This document shows, piece after piece, positions 23,055-31,714 of a stretch of 40,735 nt of DNA. Each line of letters begins with the position of its first letter. Positions within the stretch are counted from its first letter, which is position 1. The position numbers were made by a program, and so were the translations under genes. The notes below the pieces were generated by a model. It worked only from the letters and a program-made list of their open reading frames with translations, was not told the DNA's origin and ran no database searches. Origin of the DNA: Actinomycetota bacterium (lineage in GTDB: Bacteria > Actinomycetota > Acidimicrobiia > Spongiisociales > UBA5794); assembly GCA_013151445.1 (NCBI GenBank), contig JAADIG010000031.1, positions 1 to 40,735 of the forward strand, read 5' to 3'.

Positions 23055-23536
23055 GCTACGCCTCCTGTCGAGGAGAACTCCGTTGCGTGAGCCTCCATGT
23101 CCGCGGGCGTGACCAGATGTCCGGCACGACAGCGCAGAACCGCATCGACGTCTGCACCACAGCCGGCATGGCGCGTGGAAAAGATAGGTGGTGTTGACAT
23201 GGCGTGTTTGGCTCCCCACCGCATCAACGCGACCACCGATGGAAGCAGTTCGACACCAGCGCGTGTCGGCATGTATTCGAACCGCGTGCGGTCGTCGCCC
23301 AACCTATACGGTGTGCGGCGCAGCACCCCTGCCGCTACCAGCGTTTCGAGGCGTGCGGTCAGGACCGAACGCGAAATGCCCAGTCCGCTGCGGAAATCCT
23401 CAAACCGTCGCACACCAAAGAACACCTCCCGCAGGATCAGCAACGACCAGCGGTCGCCGATGATGTCGACGGCGGCGGAAACTGCGCAGGTCTGAGAGGT
23501 GACCGCTCGGAGCGGGGTCGGTGGTTGGTCGGGCAT
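23051..23536 (-). CDS. HxlR-family transcriptional regulator
   Basis: The 161-residue protein is a winged-helix HxlR regulator: CAVSAAVDIIGDRWSLLILR at about 17-36, FFGVRRFEDFRSGLGISRSV, LTARLETLVAAGVLRRTPY (recognition helix and wing) and EYMPTRAGVELLP. A C-terminal extension with CGADVDAVLRCRAGH holds two Cys and a His and may bind metal. AGAGGT about six bases upstream supports ATG 23536. It is cotranscribed with the thioesterase and divergent from the thiolase, so it probably controls both. Confidence 0.88.
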   Translation of the reverse strand: MPDQPPTPLRAVTSQTCAVSAAVDIIGDRWSLLILREVFFGVRRFEDFRSGLGISRSVLTARLETLVAAGVLRRTPYRLGDDRTRFEYMPTRAGVELLPSVVALMRWGAKHAMSTPPIFSTRHAGCGADVDAVLRCRAGHLVTPADMEAHATEFSSTGGVA

Positions 23537-23688
23537 GATTGTACCTCTGGGTGCGAATAACGAACTTAGCGTATCGGGCGACGTGCACCACTGCAATTGC
23601 GACGTACGCGACAGGTATCCGACCGGGCCTGGCGTGACTGAAGTGACGAGCGTTGCGGTAGTCTCCTGGCACCGAACGAGGAGATCAC

Positions 23689-24876
23689 ATGCAGGAAGCC
23701 GTCATCGTCTCGAGCAAACGAACCGCTCTTGGCAAGTCGTACCGAGGGTCGTTCAACATGACGAGGCCGGACGACCTCGCCGCCCATGCGATTCGTGCTG
23801 CACTCGACGCTGTTCCCCAAATAGCCGACGGCGACATCGCCGATGTTCTCATCGGATGTGGCCTGCCAGAGGGACCGTCGGGCCACAACGTTGGTCGGAT
23901 TGCGGCACTGCGCTCGGGGCTCCCCTCAAGTGTCCCCGGGGTCACGGTCAACCGGTTCTGTTCGTCCGGGCTCCAGACGATCGCCATGGCTGCCCACAGT
24001 ATCCAGGTTGGAAGTGTCACGGCGGTGATTGCTGGAGGAACCGAGTCGATCTCCCTCGTCCAGAACGACAAACTCCGCGTCTCCGATCTGCACAACCAGG
24101 CGCTCCTCGAGACGTGGCCGGATGCGTATATGAGCATGGGTGAGACCGCTGAAGTGGTTGCCAAACGGTACGGCATCAGCCGTCGGGCCCAGGACGAATA
24201 TGCCGCACAGTCACAGGCTCGGGTTGCAGAGGGCCAGGAGAAGGGTCTCTTCGACGACTGCATTGCACCGATGACAGTGACGCGAGGTATCAAGCTCGAA
24301 GACGGATCGTTTGGTACCGAGGATGGTGTTGTCGTCGCCAAGGATGAGTGCAACCGTCCCGGCACGACCGTCGAAGGACTCAGTGGACTCAAGCCCGTCT
24401 TTGCGGAAGATGGTTCGGTAACTGCCGGCAATGCATCGCAGTTCTCGGATGGCGCCTCGGCGACCGTGTTGACCTCGGCTTCCAACGCGGCGAATCTTGG
24501 GCTCGACGTTTTGGGAACCTTCAAGGGGTTCCAGGTTGCCGGTGTCGATCCGGATGAGATGGGCATCGGCCCGGTGTACGCGGTCCCGAAACTCCTGGGG
24601 AAAGCGGGACTCACCCTTGACGATATCGACATTATCGAACTCAATGAGGCATTCGCATCCCAGGTGCTGTACTGCCAACGCGAACTTGGCATTCCCGACG
24701 AGAAGCTCAACCCGCTCGGCGGCTCGATCTCCATTGGCCATCCATACGGAATGACTGGTTCGCGCATGGTTGGCCAGCTCTTGCGACACCTCAAACGTAC
24801 CGGAGGCCGCTACGGAATAGCCACGATGTGTGTCGGCGGAGGCATGGGTGCGGCTGGTCTCTTCGAGGTGGCCTGA
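23689..24876 (+). CDS. Acetyl-CoA acetyltransferase (thiolase)
   Basis: The 395-residue enzyme has all thiolase hallmarks. The nucleophilic Cys is in VNRFCSSGLQ (near residue 87). The GGTESIS loop, the NEAFASQVLY motif and GGSISIGHPYGMTGSRM give the catalytic His. The second Cys is in MCVGGGMGAAG near the C-terminus. Thiolases cleave 3-ketoacyl-CoA in beta-oxidation or condense acetyl-CoA; the direction is not readable from sequence. GAGGAG before ATG 23689 marks the start. It is divergent from an HxlR regulator/thioesterase pair. Confidence 0.93.
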   Translation: MQEAVIVSSKRTALGKSYRGSFNMTRPDDLAAHAIRAALDAVPQIADGDIADVLIGCGLPEGPSGHNVGRIAALRSGLPSSVPGVTVNRFCSSGLQTIAMAAHSIQVGSVTAVIAGGTESISLVQNDKLRVSDLHNQALLETWPDAYMSMGETAEVVAKRYGISRRAQDEYAAQSQARVAEGQEKGLFDDCIAPMTVTRGIKLEDGSFGTEDGVVVAKDECNRPGTTVEGLSGLKPVFAEDGSVTAGNASQFSDGASATVLTSASNAANLGLDVLGTFKGFQVAGVDPDEMGIGPVYAVPKLLGKAGLTLDDIDIIELNEAFASQVLYCQRELGIPDEKLNPLGGSISIGHPYGMTGSRMVGQLLRHLKRTGGRYGIATMCVGGGMGAAGLFEVA

Positions 24877-24959
24877 CCGTTCGTCGGCACTCGCCATTGT
24901 TGGCACACCGACGGGCGCACAACACGCATGTCGACAGACATGACACCGGCGTGATCCGG

Positions 24960-25649
24960 CTACCAGATGTGCTTGTTGTCGGTTATCTTGCGTCGTCGAT
25001 CGAGCAGGTACAGCGATGCCCCACCGAGGCCGAGAAGCCCGCCGATCACGGCGACCGGTGAGATGCCTCCCGTGGAGACTGGGATCTCCGAAGGCCGAGG
25101 TGTCTGCGGGAAAGCTGTCGGCGGGGCTTCAGGGTCTTCGAACAGTGGGCCGTCGCCGAGGGGGACATCAGCGACGAAACCCTCCAGCTCGTCCACGGTG
25201 ATCGGGGGGACCGAGGTGGTTGGGTCACTGTCGTCGATGACTCCGAGCAGCGCTTCCGGGTCGACCGTTTGGCACAAACCCGTGGTGAGCTGCCCGGTCT
25301 CGCCGGGAGATGTCAGGATTCCCATGATGTCTCCGGGACGTCCGGCCAGACCGCATGCAGCGCTGTCGCCGGCGCTGGTGACAGTCACGACATCGCCCAG
25401 GTCAGCTTTCGCCCACTCGATCACCGAGAACGTGAATGCGTTGACGATGCCAAACTCCGATTCGCCGATTGTGGCTACGTCCACGATCTCGCCAACGAAC
25501 GCCGCGTTGGCGGTTGCAATACCGCGCGCCGGGTCGGGTGCGAGACATGAACATGCCTGGGCCTGGGGTGTGCCAAGGAACAAGAGAATTGTTGCGATTA
25601 GAAGGGCTGCGAGGATGCCCGACAGCCCGGACCGTGATGTGTGTGTCAT
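24960..25649 (-). CDS. Secreted NTR/TIMP-like protein with C-terminal membrane anchor
   Basis: The 229-residue protein has a signal peptide ending in AQA just before the mature N-terminal CSCLAPDP. A Cys at or next to the mature N-terminus with a CxC motif is the hallmark of netrin/TIMP-like (NTR) folds. The domain continues through ANAAFVGEIVDVAT and VVTVTSAGDSAACG, with a further Cys in GLCQT. A Pro/Asp-rich spacer leads to STGG, a hydrophobic helix (ISPVAVIGGLLGLGG) and a basic stop RRRK, resembling a degenerate LPXTG-type tail. A surface protein anchored at both sides of the envelope is inferred; the ligand is unknown. Confidence 0.8.
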   Translation of the reverse strand: MTHTSRSGLSGILAALLIATILLFLGTPQAQACSCLAPDPARGIATANAAFVGEIVDVATIGESEFGIVNAFTFSVIEWAKADLGDVVTVTSAGDSAACGLAGRPGDIMGILTSPGETGQLTTGLCQTVDPEALLGVIDDSDPTTSVPPITVDELEGFVADVPLGDGPLFEDPEAPPTAFPQTPRPSEIPVSTGGISPVAVIGGLLGLGGASLYLLDRRRKITDNKHIW

Positions 25650-25753
25650 ATCCGTTGGACGTTACAGGTCCAAGACTTGGTTCCCAGGCCTTACCGACTG
25701 AGGAAAGGGTGTCGCTGACGGACCCGCCGTTGCACCGGTACTCTCTCTCAATC

Positions 25754-26965
25754 ATGACGATTGGCTTCGACCCCACCGACCCGGGTTTCATTGCGGACCC
25801 CTATCCCGCGCTGAATCTGCTGCGCGAAACGACTCGAATCTTCTATGACGACCGCTCAAAGTTGCACCTGGTCACCCGCTTTAATGATGTCAGGGTCGCT
25901 CTCGTTGATCGCCGCCTCGGCCGCGTTCATGACCACGTAGTGTCTCGGGCCGAAATCGGACTGGCTCCCCGCGACGATCGCTGGGTTCCGTTCTGGAATG
26001 TCGAGAAGTGGTCCCTTCTTGAACTCGAACCCCCGGACCACACGCGTATTCGCAAGCTCATTACCCACGCTTTCACGAGCCGGACGGTGGAGAAACTCCG
26101 TAACCCGGCCAGACGGCTCGCCGACCAGATCCTCGCCCCGCTCGCTGCTCAGGGGACGATGGAGTTGCTTGCCGATTTTGCGCAGCCATATTCGGTACAG
26201 CTCATAGCCTCGCTGCTCGGGGTCCCACTTGAGGATGGTCCCCAACTGATCCAGTGGTCCCATGCCATGGTGAAGATGTACGAGTTGGCGACGAGCGACG
26301 AGCAGGCAGCGGCCGCATCCACTGCCGCTGCCGAATTCGACACGTACGTACGCGATTTCATCGAGCGTCGCGCTTCGGAGCCGCGCGGAGACCTCATATC
26401 GTCTCTCATTCTCGCGGAGGTGGATGGGGAGCGGCTTACCGAAGAGGAGCTGGTTTCGACTGTCATCGTTCTGCTCAATGCGGGACACGAGGCGACGGTC
26501 AACACGATGGGGAATGGCATCGTTGCTTTTCTGCGACATCCCGAGGAATGGCAGCGGGTCGTAACCGGGGAGGTTCCGGCCCGCGTTGCGATCGAGGAAA
26601 TGATTCGCTGGGATGCACCGCTCCACCTCTTCGAGCGGTGGGTACTTGAGGACGGCGTGGAGATTGCCGGTACGTCATTTGGTCTCGGGGACAAGGTTGG
26701 TCTTCTCTTTGGGTCGGCGAATCGGGACCCCCGACGGTTCGATCGTCCCGACGACTTCGTCGCGGCTCGCGGCGATAGTCAGCACATCGGGTTCGGTGGC
26801 GGAATCCACCGATGTATCGGTGCGCCGCTCGCTCGTCTCGAACTCGAGGTCGGTCTCGAAGCTCTGGTGAGTCACTTTCCAGACATGGAACTCGCCGCCA
26901 GCCCCGTCCGTCATCCGACATTCGTGATCCGTGGTTATGACGGAGTTGCACTGGTGCGACGATGA
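25754..26965 (+). CDS. Cytochrome P450
   Basis: The 403-residue bacterial class I P450 shows the N-terminal FDPTDPGFIADPYPAL block, the helix C region LLELEPPDHTRIRKL, the oxygen-activating I helix LLNAGHEATVN, ExxR as EEMIR, and the haem loop FGGGIHRCIGAPLARLE with the Cys thiolate. It needs external ferredoxin and reductase; none is adjacent. The substrate is not predictable. ATG 25754 opens the conserved region. A GTG at 25709 with GAGG five bases upstream is a reasonable alternative that would add 15 residues. Confidence 0.94.
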   Translation: MTIGFDPTDPGFIADPYPALNLLRETTRIFYDDRSKLHLVTRFNDVRVALVDRRLGRVHDHVVSRAEIGLAPRDDRWVPFWNVEKWSLLELEPPDHTRIRKLITHAFTSRTVEKLRNPARRLADQILAPLAAQGTMELLADFAQPYSVQLIASLLGVPLEDGPQLIQWSHAMVKMYELATSDEQAAAASTAAAEFDTYVRDFIERRASEPRGDLISSLILAEVDGERLTEEELVSTVIVLLNAGHEATVNTMGNGIVAFLRHPEEWQRVVTGEVPARVAIEEMIRWDAPLHLFERWVLEDGVEIAGTSFGLGDKVGLLFGSANRDPRRFDRPDDFVAARGDSQHIGFGGGIHRCIGAPLARLELEVGLEALVSHFPDMELAASPVRHPTFVIRGYDGVALVRR

Positions 26966-27057
26966 CCATGCGGATCGGGAACGCTGCGACGGTGCGATCC
27001 GACAGGTAGGGTTGCTCACAGTCTGCATGCCAATCTGTCGATGCGGGAGACTGCTTC

Positions 27058-28242
27058 GTGCAAGCAACCGGTTCACAAACGCTGATCCTCATCGCCGCTG
27101 CCGCGTTCGTGATTCCGCTCATCGGCAGCCGCATCAGGATGCCTGCGGTCGTTCTCGAGATCCTCTTTGGCCTGGCAATCGGCCCCCTCCTCATGATCGT
27201 GGGAGAGTCACCGGAACTCATTCAGCAACTCGGCGAGATCGGCTTCCTACTGCTCATGTTCTTGTCCGGGTTCGAGATCGACGTTGGTGCGATCGAACGG
27301 CAAGGCCCGCGCCAGGTGTTCTGGGCCGCTGGCGTGTTTGCAACCACCCTCGTCACTTCGTTTATCGTCGGTCGGCTGCTTGGTTTCGACGACCCGGTGT
27401 TCGTGATGCTGCTACTTGCGACAACCTCGGTGGGGATTGTCGTGCCGACACTGCGCGAAACGGGGCATGGTCCATCGAAGCTGGGGCAGGCGATACTGCT
27501 CACCGCGCTTCTCGCTGATCTGTTGACGCTCACCGGGGTCGCCATCTACGCGTTGGTGAAGCAGCAGGGTATCGGGCTGGAACTGCTGTATGTGCCCACG
27601 TTCTTTGCCATTGCCGCGGTCTCGTTGTTGATTCTTAAACGTGCCGCCTGGTGGTATCCGGAGAGATTCGAGAGACTCTTCGGGGAGCACGACCCGGCGG
27701 AGATGGGGATCCGCGCTTCGCTGGCCCTGATGTTGGTATTCGTCGGGCTAGCCGGTGCTTTCGGGATCGAGGCGATCCTCGGAGCCTTTCTCGCTGGCGC
27801 CGTGTTTGCGATGGTGTTTCGAGAGCGAGGGTCGCTGGATCAGAAGCTCTTCGGGTTTTCCTATGGTTTCCTCATCCCGATCTTCTTCATCAACATCGGC
27901 ATCGAGTTCAACCTCGGAGTGATGAGCGAGCCCGGTGTGTGGAGCAATACCGCAAGGCTCGTCGCGGCGTCGATCCTTGTAAAGGTGCTTGCATCAACGG
28001 TTTTGTTCTTTCGCGGTTTCAGTGTGCGCGAGGTGTTGGCGTCCGGTTTCCTCCTTTGGCCAGGCCTCGGTCTACTCATTGCTGTGGAGGAGGTAGGGAG
28101 CGAGCTCGGGATCATCGACGAGGGCACCTCGGCCGGAATAATCCTGCTCGCCGCACTGACAGCAGCACTTTCACCAATCCTGTTCAGGATCGTTGCCCCA
28201 CGGGTTGCCGAGGCTGACGAGGTAGCCGTTGTTGAGCATTGA
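27058..28242 (+). CDS. CPA2-type cation/proton antiporter
   Basis: The 394-residue protein is a membrane carrier of the monovalent cation:proton antiporter-2 family (Na+/H+ exchanger domain). About twelve hydrophobic segments are visible. Characteristic parts are IRMPAVVLEILFGLAIGP, LMFLSGFEIDV, ATTSVGIVVPTLRE and ALLADLLTLTG (with the transport Asp), and FLIPIFFINIGIEFNL. Unlike KefB/KefC there is no C-terminal NAD-binding RCK domain. The start is GTG 27058. It is 28 bases upstream of hutH and may be cotranscribed, though a functional link with histidine breakdown is not obvious. Confidence 0.9.
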   Translation: MQATGSQTLILIAAAAFVIPLIGSRIRMPAVVLEILFGLAIGPLLMIVGESPELIQQLGEIGFLLLMFLSGFEIDVGAIERQGPRQVFWAAGVFATTLVTSFIVGRLLGFDDPVFVMLLLATTSVGIVVPTLRETGHGPSKLGQAILLTALLADLLTLTGVAIYALVKQQGIGLELLYVPTFFAIAAVSLLILKRAAWWYPERFERLFGEHDPAEMGIRASLALMLVFVGLAGAFGIEAILGAFLAGAVFAMVFRERGSLDQKLFGFSYGFLIPIFFINIGIEFNLGVMSEPGVWSNTARLVAASILVKVLASTVLFFRGFSVREVLASGFLLWPGLGLLIAVEEVGSELGIIDEGTSAGIILLAALTAALSPILFRIVAPRVAEADEVAVVEH

Positions 28243-28270
28243 CGGCAACAAGAGGCGATAGGATGCGACC

Positions 28271-29809
28271 ATGTCTGCATCGGTAGTCGAACTCACGAAC
28301 AGCGGTGCTTCGTTCGCCGACGTCCTGGGGGTTGCGCGCGGCCACGCAACAGTTGAACTCAGCAACGATGCCATCGCATCCATCCTTGCATCAAGACAGA
28401 GAATCGATGACATGGTCGAGCGGGGAGAGCCCGTCTACGGTGTCACCACCGGGTTTGGCGCTCTCGCCCACACCCTCATCCCAGCCGAAAAGAGAGCCGA
28501 ACTCCAGAGATCCCTGCTGTTGTCGCACGCCGCGGGTATGGGGGCTCCCGTCGAACGCGAGGTTGTGCGCGCGATGATGTTCTTGCGTGCACGCACCTTG
28601 TGCCGCGGATACTCGGGAGTGAGTCTCGGTGTTGTCGAACAGATCGTGGCCCTGCTGAACGCCGACGTGTTCCCGGTTGTGCCGGAATACGGCTCTCTTG
28701 GAGCGTCGGGAGACCTTGCTCCACTGGCTCATGCAGCAACCGTGCTGATCGGTGAGGGTCTTGCGCACACAGCGCAAGGGACGGAACCGGGGGCCGACGC
28801 GCTCCGCCGCATTGGTCGCGACCCGGTCGAGCTCGGCGCCAAGGATGGTCTTGCGTTGATCAATGGAACGGATGGGATCCTCGGCATGCTGGTGATGGCC
28901 ATCACAGACATCGAAATGCTCCTCAAGACTGGCGAAATCGCCGCCGCGATGACAGTCGAAGGTTTGCTCGGGACGACCCGGCCATTTGCGAGAGAGCTCC
29001 AGGTACTGCGTCCCCAGGTCGGGCAATCCGATTCGGCGGCGAATCTCATGACGCTGCTGGCGGACTCGCCAATCGTGGCATCACACCGTCACAACGACCC
29101 CCGGGTTCAGGATGCGTACTCGGTGCGTTGCACACCACAGGTGATGGGAGCAGCGCGCGATACGCTGGCGTTTGCGCGCACGACCGCCGAACGTGAGTTG
29201 CTGTCAGCAATAGACAATCCGGTGGTGCTCGACGACGGTCGGATCGAGTCGTGCGGTAACTTCCATGGCGCACCACTTGGGTACGCCTGCGACTTCCTCG
29301 CGATAGCGCTCGCCGACGTGTCGGCACTTGCAGAGCGCCGACTTGACCGCATGTTGGATGTGACACGCTCCGAGGGTCTTCCCGCATTTCTGGCACCGGA
29401 TGCCGGTGTGAACTCGGGACTGATGATCGCCCACTACACCGCGGCGGCGATCGTTGCTGTGAATAGGCGCCTCGCAGTCCCGGCGTCCGCCGACACACTA
29501 CCGACCTCGGCGAGCCAGGAAGATCACGTGTCCATGGGTTGGGCCGCGGCCCGCAAGCTACGCACCGTCATCGGCAACCTCGCCCGTGTCATCGCGATTG
29601 AGCTCGTCGCAGCCGCACACGCGATCGACTTTCGACGGCCGATCCAGCCGGCCGCCGCGACCGCCAGGGCAGTGGATCTCATCCGCGACCATGTTGCCGA
29701 GGCCGGCCCCGACCGATTCCTCGCCCCCGACCTTGCAGCGGTCGAGCAGCTGGTGTTGTCCGGAGCGATTCTCGATGCCGCCGAGGGTGTGACCGGGCCA
29801 TTGCGCTGA
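28271..29809 (+). CDS. hutH: Histidine ammonia-lyase
   Basis: The 512-residue enzyme converts L-histidine to urocanate and ammonia, the first step of histidine degradation. The MIO-forming triad Ala145-Ser146-Gly147 is in SLGASGDLAPLAH. YGVTTGFGALAH near the N-terminus, NGTDGILGMLV and SQEDHVSMGWAAARKL complete the family pattern at the usual length of 500-520. It converges on hutU with only 16 bases between stops, so the pathway is split over both strands. AGGATG before ATG 28271 may serve as Shine-Dalgarno. Confidence 0.96.
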   Translation: MSASVVELTNSGASFADVLGVARGHATVELSNDAIASILASRQRIDDMVERGEPVYGVTTGFGALAHTLIPAEKRAELQRSLLLSHAAGMGAPVEREVVRAMMFLRARTLCRGYSGVSLGVVEQIVALLNADVFPVVPEYGSLGASGDLAPLAHAATVLIGEGLAHTAQGTEPGADALRRIGRDPVELGAKDGLALINGTDGILGMLVMAITDIEMLLKTGEIAAAMTVEGLLGTTRPFARELQVLRPQVGQSDSAANLMTLLADSPIVASHRHNDPRVQDAYSVRCTPQVMGAARDTLAFARTTAERELLSAIDNPVVLDDGRIESCGNFHGAPLGYACDFLAIALADVSALAERRLDRMLDVTRSEGLPAFLAPDAGVNSGLMIAHYTAAAIVAVNRRLAVPASADTLPTSASQEDHVSMGWAAARKLRTVIGNLARVIAIELVAAAHAIDFRRPIQPAAATARAVDLIRDHVAEAGPDRFLAPDLAAVEQLVLSGAILDAAEGVTGPLR

Positions 29810-29825
29810 GGGAGCGGGTGTTTCG

Positions 29826-31505
29826 CTAGTCGAGTTTGATTCCCGGAAGATTGAGGTCGGCCTCTCGTGCCGCCGACTTTGCAATCGGGTACCCAGCGTC
29901 GGCGTGACGCATCACACCGGAGGCCGGATCATTCCACAGCACTCTCGCCAGTCGGCGTGCGGCGTCGTCGGTACCGTCAGCCACAATGACCTGGCCGGCA
30001 TGAATCGAGTACCCCATACCAACACCCCCACCGTGGTGAATCGACACCCAGGTGGCACCGGAGGCAGTGTTGAGGAGTGCATTGAGGAGCGGCCAATCGG
30101 CGACCGCATCAGATCCGTCACGCATGGATTCAGTTTCGCGGTTCGGACTCGCTACCGAACCAGAATCGAGGTGATCACGTCCAATGACAATCGGTGCGGC
30201 CAACTCCCCGGAACGAACCATCTCGTTGAAAGCGAGGCCGAGCCTGTCACGGTCGCCCAAACCGACCCAGCAGATGCGGGCCGGGAGTCCCTGGAACTTG
30301 ATGCGCTCCCGGGCAAGATCGAGCCAGGTATGAAGATGCTCATCATCGGGGATCAACTCCTTTACCTTGGCATCGGTCTTGTAGATATCCTCGGGGTCAC
30401 CCGAGAGCGCCACCCAGCGGAACGGTCCGACACCCCGACAAAATAGTGGTCGTATCGCCGCCGGTACGAACCCCGGAAAGTCGAAGGCGTTCTCCACCCC
30501 GGCGTTGAACGCTTCCTGGCGAATATTGTTCCCGTAGTCGATCGTTGGAACACCCTCGTGGTGCCATTCGAGCATCGTCCGCACATGAGTCGCTATCGAC
30601 TCGCGGGCATCGTGGATGACCTTCTCCGGGTTCGTGCTTGTTTCGTCTCGCCATTCCTCGATGGACCAACCCGCAGGCAGGTAGCCGTTGAGCGGATCAT
30701 GAGCGGACGTTTGGTCGGTGACAAGGTCGGGACGGACACCCAAGGCTCGAAGCTGGGGGAGGACCTCTGCCGCGTTCCCGAGCAGGGCCACCGAGAGTGG
30801 TTTCCGTGCCGCACATGACTCCCTGATCCACGAGAGTGCAGTGTCGAGATCGGCGGTCTTGCGGTCGACGTACTTGGTCTTGAGGCGAAAGTCGATACGT
30901 GATTCGTCACACTCGATGGCAAGCATCGAGAAACCGGCCATAGTCGCGGCGAGCGGCTGGGCTGCTCCCATGCCACCGAGACCGGCCGTGAGTATCCATT
31001 TGCCCGCTGGGTTCCCACGGAAGTGTTGGCGGGCGAGCTCCACGAAGGTTTCATAGGTGCCCTGGACTATCCCCTGAGCTCCGATGTAGATCCAGCTGCC
31101 CGCAGTCATTTGGCCGTACATCATGAGACCAGCTCGATCGAGCTCATTGAAGTGGTCCCAAGTCGCCCACTTGGGAACAAGGTTGGAATTGGCGAGAAGG
31201 ACCCGCGGGGCGTCGGGGTGAGTTCGGAACACACCGACTGGTTTTCCAGATTGGATGAGCAACGTCTCGTCTGCTTCTAGTTCGCGCAGGGCGTTGAGGA
31301 TGGCATCAAAGTCTTGCCACGTTCGTGCGGCACGTCCGATGCCTCCATACACGACAAGGTCGGATGGACGTTCTGCGACGTCCGGATCGAGGTTGTTCTG
31401 GATCATCCGATAGGGGGCTTCGGTAAGCCAACTCTTGCAGGAGAGGTGCGGCCCGGTGGGCGCAGTTATCACTCGGGTCGTGTCGTGGCGAGGGTTTGTT
31501 GTCAT
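29826..31505 (-). CDS. hutU: Urocanate hydratase
   Basis: The 559-residue enzyme converts urocanate to imidazolone propionate with tightly bound NAD+. Diagnostic segments are [15 protein letters not shown], the NAD-binding [34 protein letters not shown] (with the conserved Cys) and [20 protein letters not shown]. The start is decided by the ribosome site: GAGG lies six bases before ATG 31505 but directly abuts the in-frame ATG at 31511, so the former is preferred. It is divergent from the amidohydrolase-hutF pair across about 210 bases with several palindromes. Confidence 0.96.
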   Translation of the reverse strand: MTTNPRHDTTRVITAPTGPHLSCKSWLTEAPYRMIQNNLDPDVAERPSDLVVYGGIGRAARTWQDFDAILNALRELEADETLLIQSGKPVGVFRTHPDAPRVLLANSNLVPKWATWDHFNELDRAGLMMYGQMTAGSWIYIGAQGIVQGTYETFVELARQHFRGNPAGKWILTAGLGGMGAAQPLAATMAGFSMLAIECDESRIDFRLKTKYVDRKTADLDTALSWIRESCAARKPLSVALLGNAAEVLPQLRALGVRPDLVTDQTSAHDPLNGYLPAGWSIEEWRDETSTNPEKVIHDARESIATHVRTMLEWHHEGVPTIDYGNNIRQEAFNAGVENAFDFPGFVPAAIRPLFCRGVGPFRWVALSGDPEDIYKTDAKVKELIPDDEHLHTWLDLARERIKFQGLPARICWVGLGDRDRLGLAFNEMVRSGELAAPIVIGRDHLDSGSVASPNRETESMRDGSDAVADWPLLNALLNTASGATWVSIHHGGGVGMGYSIHAGQVIVADGTDDAARRLARVLWNDPASGVMRHADAGYPIAKSAAREADLNLPGIKLD

Positions 31506-31527
31506 GGGCATCCTCGATGGTGAACGT

Positions 31528-31610
31528 GTTGAGTCAACGCTACCGTGACCCTACCGGCGTGTGAAAGCCACGCGCAACCAAGGAGTAGACGTCAGTGGTT
31601 CCCAGGGGAA
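31528..31610. promoter_or_regulatory. Palindrome cluster in the hutU/amidohydrolase divergent region
   Basis: Three inverted repeats lie between the divergent starts: GTTGA-G-TCAAC (31528-31538), GCGTG-N7-CACGC (31557-31573) and TTCCC-AG-GGGAA (31599-31610). The first is about 22 bases upstream of the hutU ATG, where it would cover a promoter or leader. No -35/-10 pair is clear. A histidine-utilisation regulator is expected to act here, but no hutC-like gene is in the window. Confidence 0.4.
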
Positions 31611-31714
31611 TGCGGATATCTCGGGTCGGCTGCGACGGCACCGAAAGCGGACGGCCACATGGCTGAGATGATCACGGGGCGCCACGGCTCCATCTCCACG
31701 CAAGTGACACCGCA

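Noticed and set aside
23055-23219. N-terminal extension of the acyl-CoA thioesterase
   Set aside because: It lies wholly inside the HxlR gene in another frame and is Arg/Cys-rich; the ATGA overlap at 23051-23054 is the natural start.
25469-25753. N-terminal extension of the cytochrome P450
   Set aside because: Most of it is antisense to the start of the NTR-like gene and has no P450 character. Only the last 15 codons from GTG 25709 remain possible.
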